Positions 21,236-32,775 of a DNA stretch of 64,000 bases are shown here, in pieces. The DNA is taken from assembly GCA_037044905.1 (NCBI GenBank), contig JBAOKB010000145.1:62001-126000 (forward strand). Reading direction: 5' to 3'. The notes beneath the pieces are model-generated. The model was not told the origin of the DNA and did not search any database. It saw nothing but the letters and a program-made list of their open reading frames with translations. A program made the position numbers and the translations under genes. Position 1 is the stretch's first letter. Every line of letters starts with the position of its first letter. This DNA comes from Hortaea werneckii. Taxonomy: Eukaryota > Ascomycota > Dothideomycetes > Mycosphaerellales > Teratosphaeriaceae.

Positions 21236-22200
21236 GGCCGAGCTTGGGAAAACTTCACATAGGTGGTGGAGCTAGAGACACCTCCATCGATGTTCTCCTG
21301 ATCACCCAGTCATGGTCATATTCGCCGTGCAACGAGTGGAAGTGGGACTAAAAACGCTCCCCATCAGTGAAGTCCACAAGACTTCCGGATGCTTAGTCAG
21401 CGGTTCACCAGAGACCAACGCAGTCCGTGAAATGAAGTATAATGTTTATCATCCTTATGTTACATCCATTCGTTGCGATTGTGACTGGGTGGTATGACGG
21501 GATCTAGAAAAAAAGGTGTTTGAGCAGCCTGATAAGAGTTACCTAGGTACACCAGCAGCTTCTATACGACGTCGTGGGCGAGAGACCTTAGATTGCTTGG
21601 TTAATGAGACAATTAACTAGATCGTCCCTAACCTCTGCCTCTACACAAGAAGGTGTAAGAAGCTACCGGCCATACCTTACACATAGAAGCAAAAGCGCAA
21701 GGCGCCAACAAAAGCATAGGCAGGCGTCACGATCCAAAAGCGAATAAGAAGAGGTATGTACCATACCCGACCAAAATCTCACACACCCACTAAGGAACCC
21801 AGCAAAAGACAATTTGCTAGAGGATGGTAAGGAGTACAAAGGGTCATGGAGAAAAAGGGCGCCAGAACCGTACGCAACCACAACATCAACCGCATAACGC
21901 AGCCCAGATGAAGAGTTCTCGGGTTCCGACTAAGGGGTTTGCTCTTCGCATTCTGACTGATTGCCACGCCATCGATAGTCCCTGGGAAGGGTGTATAGGG
22001 CTGTGCCAACTCAAAGTGATGCGGTGTGTCCATCTGGAAGGGAAATGGGGGGAATGAAAGGAAAGGGAGGATGTTGGTGAGGAGCGGTGAGATGGTTTGC
22101 GAATAAGGGAAGTGAGTCAGTAGGCTCTTCGTTTTTGAATTTTCGTCAATCCTGCCTATGACGGTCAAGAACGCATTGCGAAGAAGGGACAAGAGGCTGT
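21236..22200. other. Intergenic region
   Basis: NLR promoter side and 3' UTR of the RING-CH gene. No supported gene or repeat array. Confidence 0.5.
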
Positions 22201-23205
22201 TCAATCATCTTCGTCATCATTGTCCTGACCAGGGACGTCCATTACCCGCTCGCCCGCCTGTTCCAGCGTCCGACGACTCCAGGCCCGGACCATTTTCCAC
22301 ACGGCCCAGAGGAACGTGGCAATACCAAGAATGACAGCGAACCAGCTCAGACCCTGCAGACGATCGCGTCCAGTGCCGCCTAGACCACCAGAGCGGTTCA
22401 CAACCACCGTCCCACGCATGTTGAACCAATGCCAGGGACTCAATGTCAGTAAGAACTTGGCAAACCCTAAGAGCCCCAGACTCGCTAGACCTTTGACAAA
22501 ATGCTCTGTCCAAGTCGCAGGCTCATCATCATAGATCAGACTGCCTGTTGGCCCTCCCGCCGTAGCGATTGTAGAGAGCGGATCAAGGTACAGGTTGATA
22601 ATCGGATCTGCGACGAAGCCCAATATAAACATGGCTACTACAAAGATGGACACGGTAAGTCCAACTTGACTCGCGGTACTGCTGATCCATGCGCCCCAGC
22701 GTAAGCGCTCCAGTCGGTATTGATACCGGCAAGTAGGACATTGCCAGTAATTCCGTTTCTGGAGGGGATCCTGCCGACGCCAGGCAGATAAGCATTCTTC
22801 GTGGACGTACTTCTGGCTGCCTTTGCATTTGCAGGGGCGGAGCATACGGCCGCCGTCGCCTGGAGGAGACTCGTATGTCACGCGTGGGGCGGGACGAAGG
22901 GCTTCCGGGAGCATGGCTTGCGGAGAATCGGCATCGAGGTTGTGGAAGGTGGGGTTCACGACTTCGAGGCAAATGCGGCAGGTGCGCGGAGGGTAGTGTT
23001 TCCGCTTTGGATCCTGCTGAGCGTGCTCCGGGGTGGGTGAGGAAGAGGCGGGTTTGGAGGTGGGTGTTGGGCGAGGATTGTTGGCACGGTGGTGAGCTGT
23101 TTCGTTCTCATGGTGGAGCTGTGCATCGACGTCCTCCTGTGACCATGCACCGGGCATGTCATCAGGGAAGGTCCAATCGGCGCCTGAGGAAAAGGCGGCA
23201 GACAT
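22201..23205 (-). CDS. RING-CH (RINGv/MARCH-type) membrane E3 ubiquitin ligase
   Basis: Single 334-codon ORF from an ATG at 23203-23205. A C4HC3 RING-CH domain spans about residues 76-159: CRIC (Cys76, Cys79), CKCKG (Cys125, Cys127), HEEC (His135, Cys138) and CPTC (Cys156, Cys159). The gap between the first two cysteine pairs is longer than usual, with a Pro-rich insert. Membrane segments follow (VGLTVSIFVVAMFILGFVAD, about 181-200; later LGLLGFAKFLLTLSPWHWF and WFAVILGIATFLWAVW). RING-CH ligases are usually integral membrane proteins that ubiquitylate membrane substrates in ER, Golgi or endosomes. The acidic C-terminus ends DDEDD. Divergent from the proteasome gene with 636 bp between the starts. 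Confidence 0.9.
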   Translation of the reverse strand: MSAAFSSGADWTFPDDMPGAWSQEDVDAQLHHENETAHHRANNPRPTPTSKPASSSPTPEHAQQDPKRKHYPPRTCRICLEVVNPTFHNLDADSPQAMLPEALRPAPRVTYESPPGDGGRMLRPCKCKGSQKYVHEECLSAWRRQDPLQKRNYWQCPTCRYQYRLERLRWGAWISSTASQVGLTVSIFVVAMFILGFVADPIINLYLDPLSTIATAGGPTGSLIYDDEPATWTEHFVKGLASLGLLGFAKFLLTLSPWHWFNMRGTVVVNRSGGLGGTGRDRLQGLSWFAVILGIATFLWAVWKMVRAWSRRTLEQAGERVMDVPGQDNDDEDD

Positions 23206-23841
23206 GGTCGATGGTGGTGATGTCTGTCAAGAAGGGTGATGATGGTGATGTGACTAGGAGGTAAGCGGTCGTGTCAATAATGGATGAATGGCACTCGAGA
23301 GGTTCTTTCTTTCAGCCCAATTCGTCTACTTCAACAATAGAGGGTACAGCCAGGAGAGCGAGCGTCTGCATGTCGACACTGCTACTACGACCGCCTACTA
23401 GTACCTCTTACTAGTGGTAGTCCGGCGCATGTAGCAATCCGGCTCTGGCGGAAGATTCTAGGCTTAGGACGAAGGCAGAGCTGGGCGCGTGATGAGGCTC
23501 GGCGGAGAGGGGGCCAAATGCAAATATCTGTCCTCTCACTGCGTTGGCCGCGGAGGAGAGGCGGAAGGCGGGAGGGGCCGTCCATGTGATGTGAGCCTCA
23601 GGCCGACTTGGCTATCGGAGTTGACTGCCCGGACGTCCCGATCCCGTCATGCACATCCACGTCGGCGCGTTTGCCTGAGCTTGGATGGAGCTTCCGGGTC
23701 AGTTCAATCCAGGCCAGTTCAATACACCAATCTACTACTGTAACAAGCCAACACCTTCATATCCCGCCAAGTCATCCCATTGCATCTCCTCCATCCGCGC
23801 GCACTTGTTGAAGCTCTTCCCATATTCGCCTCAGGCCCAAC
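23206..23841. promoter_or_regulatory. Divergent promoter region, RING-CH gene / proteasome alpha2
   Basis: Shared upstream region between two divergently transcribed genes, both linked to ubiquitin-dependent proteolysis. No specific binding site was identified. Confidence 0.4.
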
Positions 23842-24887
23842 ATGGCCGACCGATACTCCTTCTCCCTCACCACCTTCTCGCCCAGGTAAGCTGCTCGCGC
23901 CAGTTCCCCCAATCAACCATGCGCTCACTAACACCTCTACAGCGGTAAGCTGGTGCAAATAGGTACATCTCTAACCCTGTTGCCCCTCCACCTCCCCGTA
24001 GATACTCACACCTACCCTTCCCAGAATATGCCCTCAACGCCGTCAACCAAGGCGTGACCTCCCTCGGCATCAAAGCCGCCAACGGCATCGTGCTCGCCAC
24101 GGAAAAGAAGTCCTCCACGCCCCTCATCGACTCCAACTCCGCCTCGAAAGTCTCCCTCATCACCCCCAACATCGGCATGGTCTACTCAGGCATGGGCCCC
24201 GACTACCGGGTCCTCGTCGACAAGGCCCGCAAGGTCTCCCACACGGGCTACAAGCGCATCTACAACGAGTACCCTCCGACGCGGATATTGGTGCAAGACG
24301 TGGCGCGCGTGATGCAGGAAGCGACACAGAGCGGAGGCGTGCGGCCGTACGGCGTCAGTCTGCTGATCGCGGGCTACGACGAAGGGATCGAGCCCGTGGC
24401 CGAAGCGAAGGATGCGGGGGATGAGATGACCGCGGATACCGAGGAGCGCAAGCAGACGGGTAAGACGGGCGGGGTTAAGAAGGGTGGCCCGAGTCTGTAC
24501 CAGGTTGACCCCTCCGGGTCCTACTTCCCCTGGAAAGCTACCGCGATAGGGAAGAGCGCCACGAGCGCAAAGACTTTCCTTGAGAAGCGTTATACGGAGA
24601 ACTTGGAGCTGGAGGACGCCGTGCACATTGCGCTTTTGACGCTGAAGGAGACGATTGAGGGCGAGATGAACGGGGATACGGTGGAGATCGGTAGGTCCCC
24701 TTTCTTTTATCTCAATATCGCGTAGAATGCGTGGAAACGTCAGATCGGCTAATGGAACATCGTCACAGGTATTGTCGGCCCACCAGCCGACGACCTCCTA
24801 GGCTATGAGGGCGTCGAGGGCGCACAAGGTCCTAGATTCAGGAAGCTGAGTCCTCAGGAGATCGAGGATTACCTTACGAACCTATAG
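23842..24887 (+). CDS. PRE8: 20S proteasome subunit alpha 2
   Basis: Four exons: 23842-23885, 23943-23962, 24025-24690 and 24769-24887; 849 nt, 282 aa. Exon 1 gives [14 protein letters not shown] and exon 2 SGKLVQIE, together the proteasome alpha signature ([20 protein letters not shown]). The core GIKAANGIVLATEKK, GPDYRVLVDKAR and YQVDPSGSYFPWKATAIGK is characteristic of alpha2. Alpha subunits form the outer ring and the gate of the 20S core. Compared with yeast Pre8 (250 aa) there is a loop of about 30 charged residues (EAKDAGDEMTADTEERKQTG), which I recall being common in filamentous ascomycetes. All splice sites are GT/AG. The 20-nt second exon is notably small. The stop TAG is at 24885-24887. 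Confidence 0.95.
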
Positions 24888-25578
24888 CGCTTGATTATCC
24901 CATTTGCCCCGGCGTCGAAAAGCCGCCTCTCTCTTACCACAAAGAGGTAAAGAAAAGAGGTAAACGATAAAGAAGCACGGCCAGTATAACCTGCTGGGCT
25001 GCGTTTCACAAAGAACGCCATGCACTTCTTTTTCGATTGACGATGGGGGTGTGCATGGCATGGCATATATGCATGACGGAAATGTTGTATACTAGATCTT
25101 CATCGTAGAAGCACCGAACTTCTAGAGAAATCCTGTCCTCTTTTCAAGTACCCCTTCGTTCTGGAAAGGGAGTGCTTCAGGTTGAAAGTGCAATTTGGGA
25201 GTATGTAGTTCAGTGAGATTGCCACCAAGTGCAAAGAGGGCCACCTTCGCTGCCGGCGCATAGTTGCCTTATTTGTCGCTTGGCATAGTATCCTGCTTGC
25301 ATTCACAATGCGTTTGGAGTCTACATCTTATTAATGTCTACAAGTAGGCACAACATGTCAGAGGCTTGGGGCGAGTCCTGGTCAGTTCGGCCGATTGTCG
25401 GGCCGAGAGACACGCGTGAACAGCGCGTACCAGGGTAGGCAAGAGGTATACAGACCTAACAACTACATAGTACATACTTGGAATTAGTCGAGCCGAACGA
25501 GCGACTATAGCTGCGGTCGCATACAATACGTACGATGAGTAGTGCAGCTGGCCACGCAAGCATCTCGCGACAATAACG
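24888..25578. other. Intergenic region between proteasome alpha2 and dynactin genes
   Basis: 3' UTR of the proteasome gene and promoter of the dynactin gene; no other feature seen. Confidence 0.5.
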
Positions 25579-28500
25579 ATGAACGTTTCCTCCCTCGCCG
25601 TCGGCCAGAAGATCGAACTGAATGATGGCCGTCTCGCCCAAGTACGCTTTGTAGGCACGACACATTTCCAGACCGGGGACTGGGTTGGCATCCAGCTTGA
25701 GGAAGCGACGGGGAAGAACGATGGCTCCGTCAAGGGAGAACGGTATTTCGACTGCGAGCAGGGGTATGGCATGTTCCTGCGGCCGGCCGGTGTGCGGCAG
25801 GTAGTCGAGGATGCAAAGCCAAAGGCGAGACCGGGAGTGGCAGCCAAAGGAAGGCCTGTCAGTGGAGCACATTCAGCAGTCAATGGCTTGAAAAGGCAGG
25901 AGAGTGGGAGGCGGCAAAGCAACGCTCCCGCAAGTCCCACGCCGGGAGCGCGGGCGGTAAGTGGGATACGATCGCCTGTGAAGTCGCCAACGAAGCAGCT
26001 GGGAAGCAATGGGGTATCTAGTGCTACTACGTCGAGGACTAGTACTCCGCCTACCAAGAGGCCAGCAGCAGGAGCGACTGGTACAGCTGCAAGGACAAGG
26101 ACAAGCACTGGCCCCACAACTACCCCTGGAGCGAACAGACGGACCTCCACGCAGCCAGGAACAACCTCCACTGCGGCCACCAGAGGGCAGAGGTCCTCCT
26201 TGGCACCTCCTACGCCAGGCACGAGGGGTACGGCTGCCCGCGCTGCACCGGGTAGAGCGCCGCCAAGTGGAAGCGCAGCAGCTGCTCGCAGGCCAGCTGA
26301 GAAAAGGGTTAGTTCGACAGAACAGAGCACAGGTGAAGAGAATGACAGCGAGAGGCCGAGCTTGCGCTCACAAAGGGAGACTGAAAGCCCGACACCTAGC
26401 CCAGGGGAAGAGGGCGAGCAGGAAACAGAAGAACCGACGAAGCCGAACTTTGCTCCACCGCCGATACCATCCGAACCGCCTCAGCAGATTTCAAGGTCTA
26501 GACGGCCATCGTCACCTACGGCAGCTTCTACGCATTCAGGCCGCACCATAAGGAGTACTGCTGCGTCCAACAGGCAGATTGAGGAATTGGAAGCGAAGGT
26601 ACGATTGTTGGAACGGAAGAGGCAAGAAGACCGCGATGTGCAGAAGCAGCTGGAGCAGGCGCACCAAGAGCGAGACCAGTACAAAGGTATCATCGAGAAG
26701 CTACAGACGAAGGTCCGGCCGTTGCAGCATGAGAATGCCGAGTTGAAACAGTCTTTAAGCGAAACTGAAGCACGATTCGCAGACATCGAAGCCATCCAAG
26801 CAGAACATGACAGCGTGATGGAGCTTGCCACATTGGACCGGGAAGTCGCTGAAGAGAGGGCTGAAGGACTTCAAGCAGAGCTAGACGCACTCAGAGCTAA
26901 GAATGAAGAGATGGAGCTCGAATTGGAGGTCCTGCGTGACGAGAATGGTGAGTTGAGCAAGGAAATGAGTCCGGAAGAGAGAACTAGCGCCGGCTGGTTG
27001 CAGATGGAGAAGAGCAATGAGCGATTGCGCGAGGCCTTGCTGCGGCTGCGGGATCTTACGCAGGACAAGGAGACGGAACTCAAAGAGCAAATTCAGAGCC
27101 TTGAGGAGCAAGTCAAGGAGATGGATGTTGTCAGGAATGAGTACGACGAGACGCGAGAGAAGCTCCTCCGCAGTGAGGCCGACACGAATGACCTTCGCCA
27201 ACAACTGGAAGCTGCGCTGGAGTCCGAGGAGATGATTGAGGAACTCACCGAACGCAACGGCCGACTGGAAGCGCATCTGGGGCAACTGCGGACTACGATC
27301 GAAGAGTTGGAGGACCTGCGCGAGTTAAATGATGAGCTTGAGGTCAACCACATTGAGCAGGAGAAGCAACTGCAGGAAGAGATTGACTTCAAAGACTCCA
27401 TCCTTCTTGATCGCGAACGCACAGCGAAACAACAGCAGGAAGCGCTCGACGAGGCGGATTACACCATCACGCGCTACCGCGGCCTAGTCAGCCAAATGCA
27501 GAAGGATATCGCAGATATGCAGGCATCGAAGCAGCTCTCCGAGACGGAAGCCGCGGATCTCAATAGCAAGTCGCGCGCTATGCTCGACCTGAACATGAAG
27601 CTGCAGACCAGCGCCTCGAAGACCCAAGTCAAGACGCTCGATCTCGAGCTGCGCAAACTGGAAGCGCAGGAGGCAGGCGAGCATCTCGCCATCGTCCAGC
27701 TGTTCTTGCCGGAAGCCTTCCACGCCGAACGCGATAGTGTGCTTGCACTGCTGAGGTTCAAGCGCATCGGCTTCAAGGCCGGTCTTGTGCAGAGCTTCAT
27801 CAAAGAACGCGTTGAATCCTTCGGCACCAGGGGTCAAGATGAAGACGTTTTTGCGGCCTGCGACGTCGCGGATAAGCTGACATGGATTGCCGGCATGAGC
27901 GAGCGCTTCGTCAACTCCATCTGTGGGTGCAGTGTCGAGGACTTTGCGAAGTATGAGGGTGCGCTGTATGAGTTGGAGCCGGTGGAACGGGCTTTGAACG
28001 CCTATATTGACGGCTTGAGGAGGGAAGAGGTCAAGGAGAAGGATTGGGCTGAGGAACTGCAGAGGAGTATCGCGGTCATGAGCCATCTCGCTGAGGTGCA
28101 TGTCAAGGACGATTTGCCAAGCCAGGCCGATGCGTTGATGATGCGAACGAATTGCGTGCAAGGTCTGCTTGAGTCGGCGGCGAGCGCGCTAGGATTGATG
28201 AAGGGCATGGTTGCGAAGAATGTGAGCCCCGATGAGGATGATGATAGCGATGACGACGAGGGAAGTGCTTCGGATCTGGCCATCATTTTGAACCGGGCAG
28301 AGGCGCTGGTGTCACATTCCCGGAATGCTAAGGTGATGGCGGGCAAGACGCATCGGGCACTGATGGATCTCTTGCAACGGTCTTTGACTCTGGATACTTC
28401 GCACACGGAAGCCTTTGACAGTGTTGAAGGCGCGACGGAGGCCATTACCAAGTATACTCGCCAGGCGGGCGAAGCCCTCCAGGAGCTTTTCGGCGAAGAA

Positions 28501-29577
28501 GGCCGGAATGAGCCTTTCACCACCGACGAAGTCGCCAGCGCCCTGTCACGAGCCGCCACATCTACTTTCTCCCTCCCGTCATCAGAAGCTGGGCCCTTCT
28601 CGGCTCTGGCCAACAAGCTCCGCTCCCTGACCGATATGCTTGCAGACCTAGCCCAGCTACCAACCGACCTCGACAACACCGTCGAGTTCGAGCGCGCACC
28701 AGCGCCCTGGGTCGCGCGTGCCACCGAGCTGAAGCAGACGAAGATCACTAACATCGACACGGAAGCCGAGCTGGCCCGCACCCTCGAGGACCTCCGCGCC
28801 AAGGACGTCGCGATCCGGGAGAAGGAGACGGAGCTGGAGGAGCAAAGCGTGCGGATCGAGATGCTCGAGGCGCGGATGAAGGACGCGAGCAAACGTTCTG
28901 CGAAGATCGCCGAGCTCGAACGAGCCCTGCACGAAGCTAAGGAAGACCAGAAGCTGGCCCGCGCAGAGCTGGGTAAAGCGAAACAGGATGCTGAGACGCA
29001 GGTCGACAGGGTCCGGGAGGAAATGGGTCGTCTGGCTGAGGAAAGCAGGAAAGGCGGCGCCGGTGCCGGCGGTAACGAATTAGACGATGGCGCCATGGGC
29101 GCGGGGACGCGGTCGACGATGAAGAGGCAGGAATTCCAAATCACCAGCCTCGAAGCCGCGATCCGCTATCTGAAGGAAGAGAACCATAGGCTCCGCCTCC
29201 CGCCTGCCGATTCGCCGCTCTCGATCCGCTCGACGTTGGACTGGCTCCATGAGCCGCTGCTTGCTCGGCCTGCTTCCGCCTCTGCTCGACGGTACAAGCA
29301 GGCTGCCGTGCAACGGGAGGGTAAAGATGCGTTGCAGGAAATGTTGCGTTTGGCTGCTAGGCCGCAGACGGTGGATCTGACGAAGTTGCCAGAGAATAAG
29401 TTGGCGTGGCGTCCTGCGAAGCAGACCCCGCGATGGAATGTGGAGAGGAGGAAGGAGGAGTGGGCGGGGATGAGGGAGTGGCAGAGGGAAATTGTGAGGA
29501 AGGGTGGTGGTGGTGGTGGGAAGGTGAAGGCTTTGAGCCGAGAGGTTCTCCGGGAAGGACAAAGTGGTCAAGCATAG
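25579..29577 (+). CDS. Dynactin p150Glued subunit (CAP-Gly protein)
   Basis: Uninterrupted 1332-codon ORF from the ATG at 25579. The N-terminal CAP-Gly domain is unmistakable: VRFVGTTHFQTGDWVGIQL, then the GKNDGS signature (about 46-51) and GYGMFLRP. A basic Ser/Thr/Pro-rich linker (about 85-330, with repeats such as SGIRSPVKSPTKQ and TPGARAVSG) gives a second microtubule-binding region. A long coiled coil runs from about 340 to 700, and a second one near 1070-1200 (AKDVAIREKETELEEQSVRI). A globular region with DEDDDSDDDEGSAS lies between them. Dynactin activates dynein for minus-end transport of nuclei, endosomes and spindle components; the Neurospora orthologue is ro-3 and the yeast one NIP100. 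No introns needed. Convergent with the SPO22 gene, with 176 bp between. Confidence 0.95.
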   Translation: MNVSSLAVGQKIELNDGRLAQVRFVGTTHFQTGDWVGIQLEEATGKNDGSVKGERYFDCEQGYGMFLRPAGVRQVVEDAKPKARPGVAAKGRPVSGAHSAVNGLKRQESGRRQSNAPASPTPGARAVSGIRSPVKSPTKQLGSNGVSSATTSRTSTPPTKRPAAGATGTAARTRTSTGPTTTPGANRRTSTQPGTTSTAATRGQRSSLAPPTPGTRGTAARAAPGRAPPSGSAAAARRPAEKRVSSTEQSTGEENDSERPSLRSQRETESPTPSPGEEGEQETEEPTKPNFAPPPIPSEPPQQISRSRRPSSPTAASTHSGRTIRSTAASNRQIEELEAKVRLLERKRQEDRDVQKQLEQAHQERDQYKGIIEKLQTKVRPLQHENAELKQSLSETEARFADIEAIQAEHDSVMELATLDREVAEERAEGLQAELDALRAKNEEMELELEVLRDENGELSKEMSPEERTSAGWLQMEKSNERLREALLRLRDLTQDKETELKEQIQSLEEQVKEMDVVRNEYDETREKLLRSEADTNDLRQQLEAALESEEMIEELTERNGRLEAHLGQLRTTIEELEDLRELNDELEVNHIEQEKQLQEEIDFKDSILLDRERTAKQQQEALDEADYTITRYRGLVSQMQKDIADMQASKQLSETEAADLNSKSRAMLDLNMKLQTSASKTQVKTLDLELRKLEAQEAGEHLAIVQLFLPEAFHAERDSVLALLRFKRIGFKAGLVQSFIKERVESFGTRGQDEDVFAACDVADKLTWIAGMSERFVNSICGCSVEDFAKYEGALYELEPVERALNAYIDGLRREEVKEKDWAEELQRSIAVMSHLAEVHVKDDLPSQADALMMRTNCVQGLLESAASALGLMKGMVAKNVSPDEDDDSDDDEGSASDLAIILNRAEALVSHSRNAKVMAGKTHRALMDLLQRSLTLDTSHTEAFDSVEGATEAITKYTRQAGEALQELFGEEGRNEPFTTDEVASALSRAATSTFSLPSSEAGPFSALANKLRSLTDMLADLAQLPTDLDNTVEFERAPAPWVARATELKQTKITNIDTEAELARTLEDLRAKDVAIREKETELEEQSVRIEMLEARMKDASKRSAKIAELERALHEAKEDQKLARAELGKAKQDAETQVDRVREEMGRLAEESRKGGAGAGGNELDDGAMGAGTRSTMKRQEFQITSLEAAIRYLKEENHRLRLPPADSPLSIRSTLDWLHEPLLARPASASARRYKQAAVQREGKDALQEMLRLAARPQTVDLTKLPENKLAWRPAKQTPRWNVERRKEEWAGMREWQREIVRKGGGGGGKVKALSREVLREGQSGQA

Positions 29578-29753
29578 AAGACGTTTTTTCTTTTTATTTG
29601 GATCGAAAAGATATACCCCTCACCCAATTCAAAGCGATCTACTTGCACTATTTGTACATTGTTCCCTTTGTGTTTCGAATCATGAGAGCCCACCCACCCT
29701 TTCGCTAACAAGCAAGCAAGTTTTAAGATCACATCACAGGTTCGCATCCCCTC

Positions 29754-32700
29754 TTACTGCCTTCTCCTCCCCATCCTACTATCCGCGACCTTTCGTTTCG
29801 CCGTCAGATGAGCATGCAAGGACCCATTATCATCCGCGTAATAAGCGAGCTCCAACGCAGCATCGGCCCATGACTGGCATCCTCCATAGTCTCCGGTCGC
29901 CAGACAGTCAATAGCTTTATTGAAACCCATAGTCGCAAGCCAGGTAAGCTCTACGGCGGGATACATTTCCGCCTCATTGTTATACCCCTTGCGAGCGATC
30001 GCAGCAGCTTGCTCGACCAGCTTGAGCGCTAGCCCGTTATTCTGGTCATGAAGATGCATGGAGAAAGCTAGACGCAGCCAGCGGCTCATTTTGACAATGT
30101 CTCGATCCTTTTTCCATGTCTCGTTGATACAGCGCTGCAAGAGCTGCGGGATGCGAGATGTGGCCTGAGGTCCGAGTTCGATGCTCGGAGCTTGCTGGTG
30201 GATGATCAGGATGAGATCGGCGAGACTATCCCATTTGTCGCCGTGTCCTGGGAAGTTGAGCAATGTATTGAAGGCTTGGTTAAGCTGCTGCCATTGCTGG
30301 AGATGAAGGATGGCCTCGAGGTCGAACTTGAGCAATTGGAATAGTCTTGATGATCTGGTTACGGATTCTTTATCCGTGCTCGCGTCTCCCATGCGGATCT
30401 TCTCAATTTCACCGATGTCAGCTTGGAAGAACGCAATTTCTTGTCGAGCTTGCAGGTACATTCGCCGATCGTATTCGTGGTCATCAACCGCCGACCTTGC
30501 AAGTACTATGAGGCCACAAGCGGAAAGAAAATGACACGAGGACCTGCGCCTCAGGACGTCTTCGGCATACATTGCCCCACCGTCGTTGGGATAGCAATCG
30601 AGGAAGCGAATGCAGACGGTCAGAAGTCGGACAAGGTATTCAGGATGTACGGAGTCGCAGACTTTTAGAGCCAAGTTGTAGGCGTTTTTGCTCCACCACT
30701 GTATCTCTACTCGCCACTGGTCGTCCGTGCCTTGGCGGAGCACTTTGACATTATCCCTTGCTCGTTCGAAGAGACTTACAATCTCTTCGACTGCTTTATT
30801 CGACCTGCTCTCTTCAGATTCAAGCTCTTTCATCATCAGTCGTGCTGTACATCTGAGGAGCGAAGGCAGGTGAGTACCATGCAACTGCTTATCTAAGAGA
30901 CGTTGCAGGCCGAGCACTGCCAGATGTCGAGACCTGACCTTCTCTGCTTCCAGAATACAAGCATACAAACAAGACGGATCCTTGTCTGCGTTTTTTGAGA
31001 GGGCATGTAGGCTGTCGTCGGCCAATTCGTTGTCTCCTGACTTCAGTGCGATTTTGAAAGCTAGGTAGCGGGACATGGCCTCGTTCTGGCACGAGGATGG
31101 CATGCTGTAGTACGCCTCCCGCGCAGCAGGAACATCATCCCGAGCCAACGCCGTTATGATAACCTTTCGCCATATTTTTGCCTTGTTCAGAAGGCCAGCG
31201 CTGTCGAACATGGGATGCTGAAGCAATTGCAGCCAGTTTTCAGCGGTTTGTAATCCGTGCCTATCAGCATTCTTCCAGATAAGTGTTTGTGCAGCGTGAG
31301 TTGCTTTGGCTGATAGTGGTGTCTTCATGTGCCTGTACAGTACTTCAAGCAAATCATGAAAGCTGTCGATGGCTTCAACGGCGTCTATGTCATTCGAAGT
31401 CGTTGCAAACAAGCTGTAGGTGACAACAGTTCTTTCGATCCTGTCTAGGGTCATTGCGTTCGATTCGGAGAAATCTGCAACGTCTGCAACGAGTCTGTCA
31501 GATGCAAGGTGTTTCAATGCCGTGAGCGCACACATGGTGTTATGTCGCTTTGCTTGATGTATCGCCTGCATGATACTGCCTTCACGTCAGCGATCAGTTT
31601 CGACATGATTAGATCTGTGACTTACGTCTTGAACCCCTTATCTGTGATAATTGTCGACCTAATGACCCTTTCTAGGCCAATTTTGAGCTGGTCGATGTCA
31701 ACTGGATTGCTGTTCATCAACAAACGAAGACGCATCAGCGCTAAGGCCACGCGGTTGCTCATCCCATGTGACTTCTCCAGGTCTTCAATTATATCCATTG
31801 CACTAAGGGGGCTACCAGCGTTCCCGGTCCGTGATAGAAGAGCGTCTATCATTGTTGTAGCGATGGCAAGGCGAAGCTCAGAAGCATATGGACTCAAGTC
31901 TTCCTGCTCACAAGAATTCAGCGCCGCGACTGCCCTCTCGCACCACTTGATGGCTAAGTCGGTATTCTTGAGGTCTGCGGCAGACTTTGCAGCCTCGTGT
32001 AATGAATCCGCGGCGTTCTCGGCCAAGTCAGACGACAGCGTGAGCGCATCAGGGCTGATCTTCGAGAAGAAATGGTCGGCCACATCGAGCCGGCCCCCTT
32101 TCCATGCGTGAGTTACACGCAGAAGATAATACTCACATTTGAGTCTGCCGAATACGCGCTGGTCATCGTTTTCGTTTCCCTCAGTGATTTGTGTAAGGTA
32201 GACAATTTGTTCATCTGGCTCAGACTTTCCCACATACTCTGAGCACCGCTCGAAGACTTTGGATGCCAGTTCTAGCTGGCCATGGGCAAGACAGGATCGA
32301 CATGCCTTGTTCGCGATTTTGAACGAGCGTATCAGCTGACTCTGGCGGCTCTCATGATTTGCGGAAGCACGGCGCGCAGTATCAATCAAAAGGAAGGCGA
32401 ATACCCTTAGACGGACAACTGGGGCCGAGGTGTCGTGACTTTCCATCCCGGCGTCCTGCTGAATCTCTTCCTCACGAAGAAGATTGGTCGCAGCGTTCCA
32501 GAGCTGGATACCAAGTGTGTCCAAAGCTTCAGCCTTTCCAGCGAGTGGCGTCGAGGATGGAAGTGGAAATGCGCGCTTGATAGTCTCCTCAACCTCATCT
32601 TCGAAGCTTTTCGACGGAGTTGTGCGGTCTTTCAGCAACTGATGCGCAGTTTCGGCGAGCTCTTCGGTCTATCAATAACTCAATCGCTACGAATGCTTCA

Positions 32701-32775
32701 AGGCTTCAGCTTACCGAGGATCTTCTTCACTCGCTTGTTGTCGGCGTTCTTCTTGATGGCACCTAGCTGAGCCAT
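29754..32775 (-). CDS. Meiosis protein SPO22/ZIP4-like (TPR repeat)
   Basis: Three exons: 32715-32775, 31626-32661 and 29754-31575; 2919 nt, 972 aa, with consistent phases. Exon 1 is small, from the ATG at 32773-32775 (MAQLGAIKKNADNKRVKKIL). Introns are 32662-32714 (53 nt, GTAAGC...GAAG) and 31576-31625 (50 nt, GTAAGT...GCAG). The protein is mainly helical with TPR-like repeats. The DTLGIQLWNAATNLLR stretch matches the start of the SPO22 domain as I know it, and hallmarks such as LAFKIALKSGDNELADDSLH and ELTWLATMGFNKAIDCLATG follow. In yeast and plants Spo22/Zip4 is a ZMM-group scaffold for synaptonemal complex assembly and class I crossovers. Expression is probably meiosis-limited by analogy; I saw no regulatory site. 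Confidence 0.85.

Noticed and set aside
25338..26330. 330-codon minus-strand ORF opposite the start of dynactin p150
   Set aside because: It is a shadow of the biased codon use of p150: Leu/Val/Ala-rich without motifs, and it covers a gene with a clear CAP-Gly domain.
28002..29144. 380-codon minus-strand ORF inside dynactin p150
   Set aside because: Ser/Arg-rich antisense shadow of the coiled-coil region.
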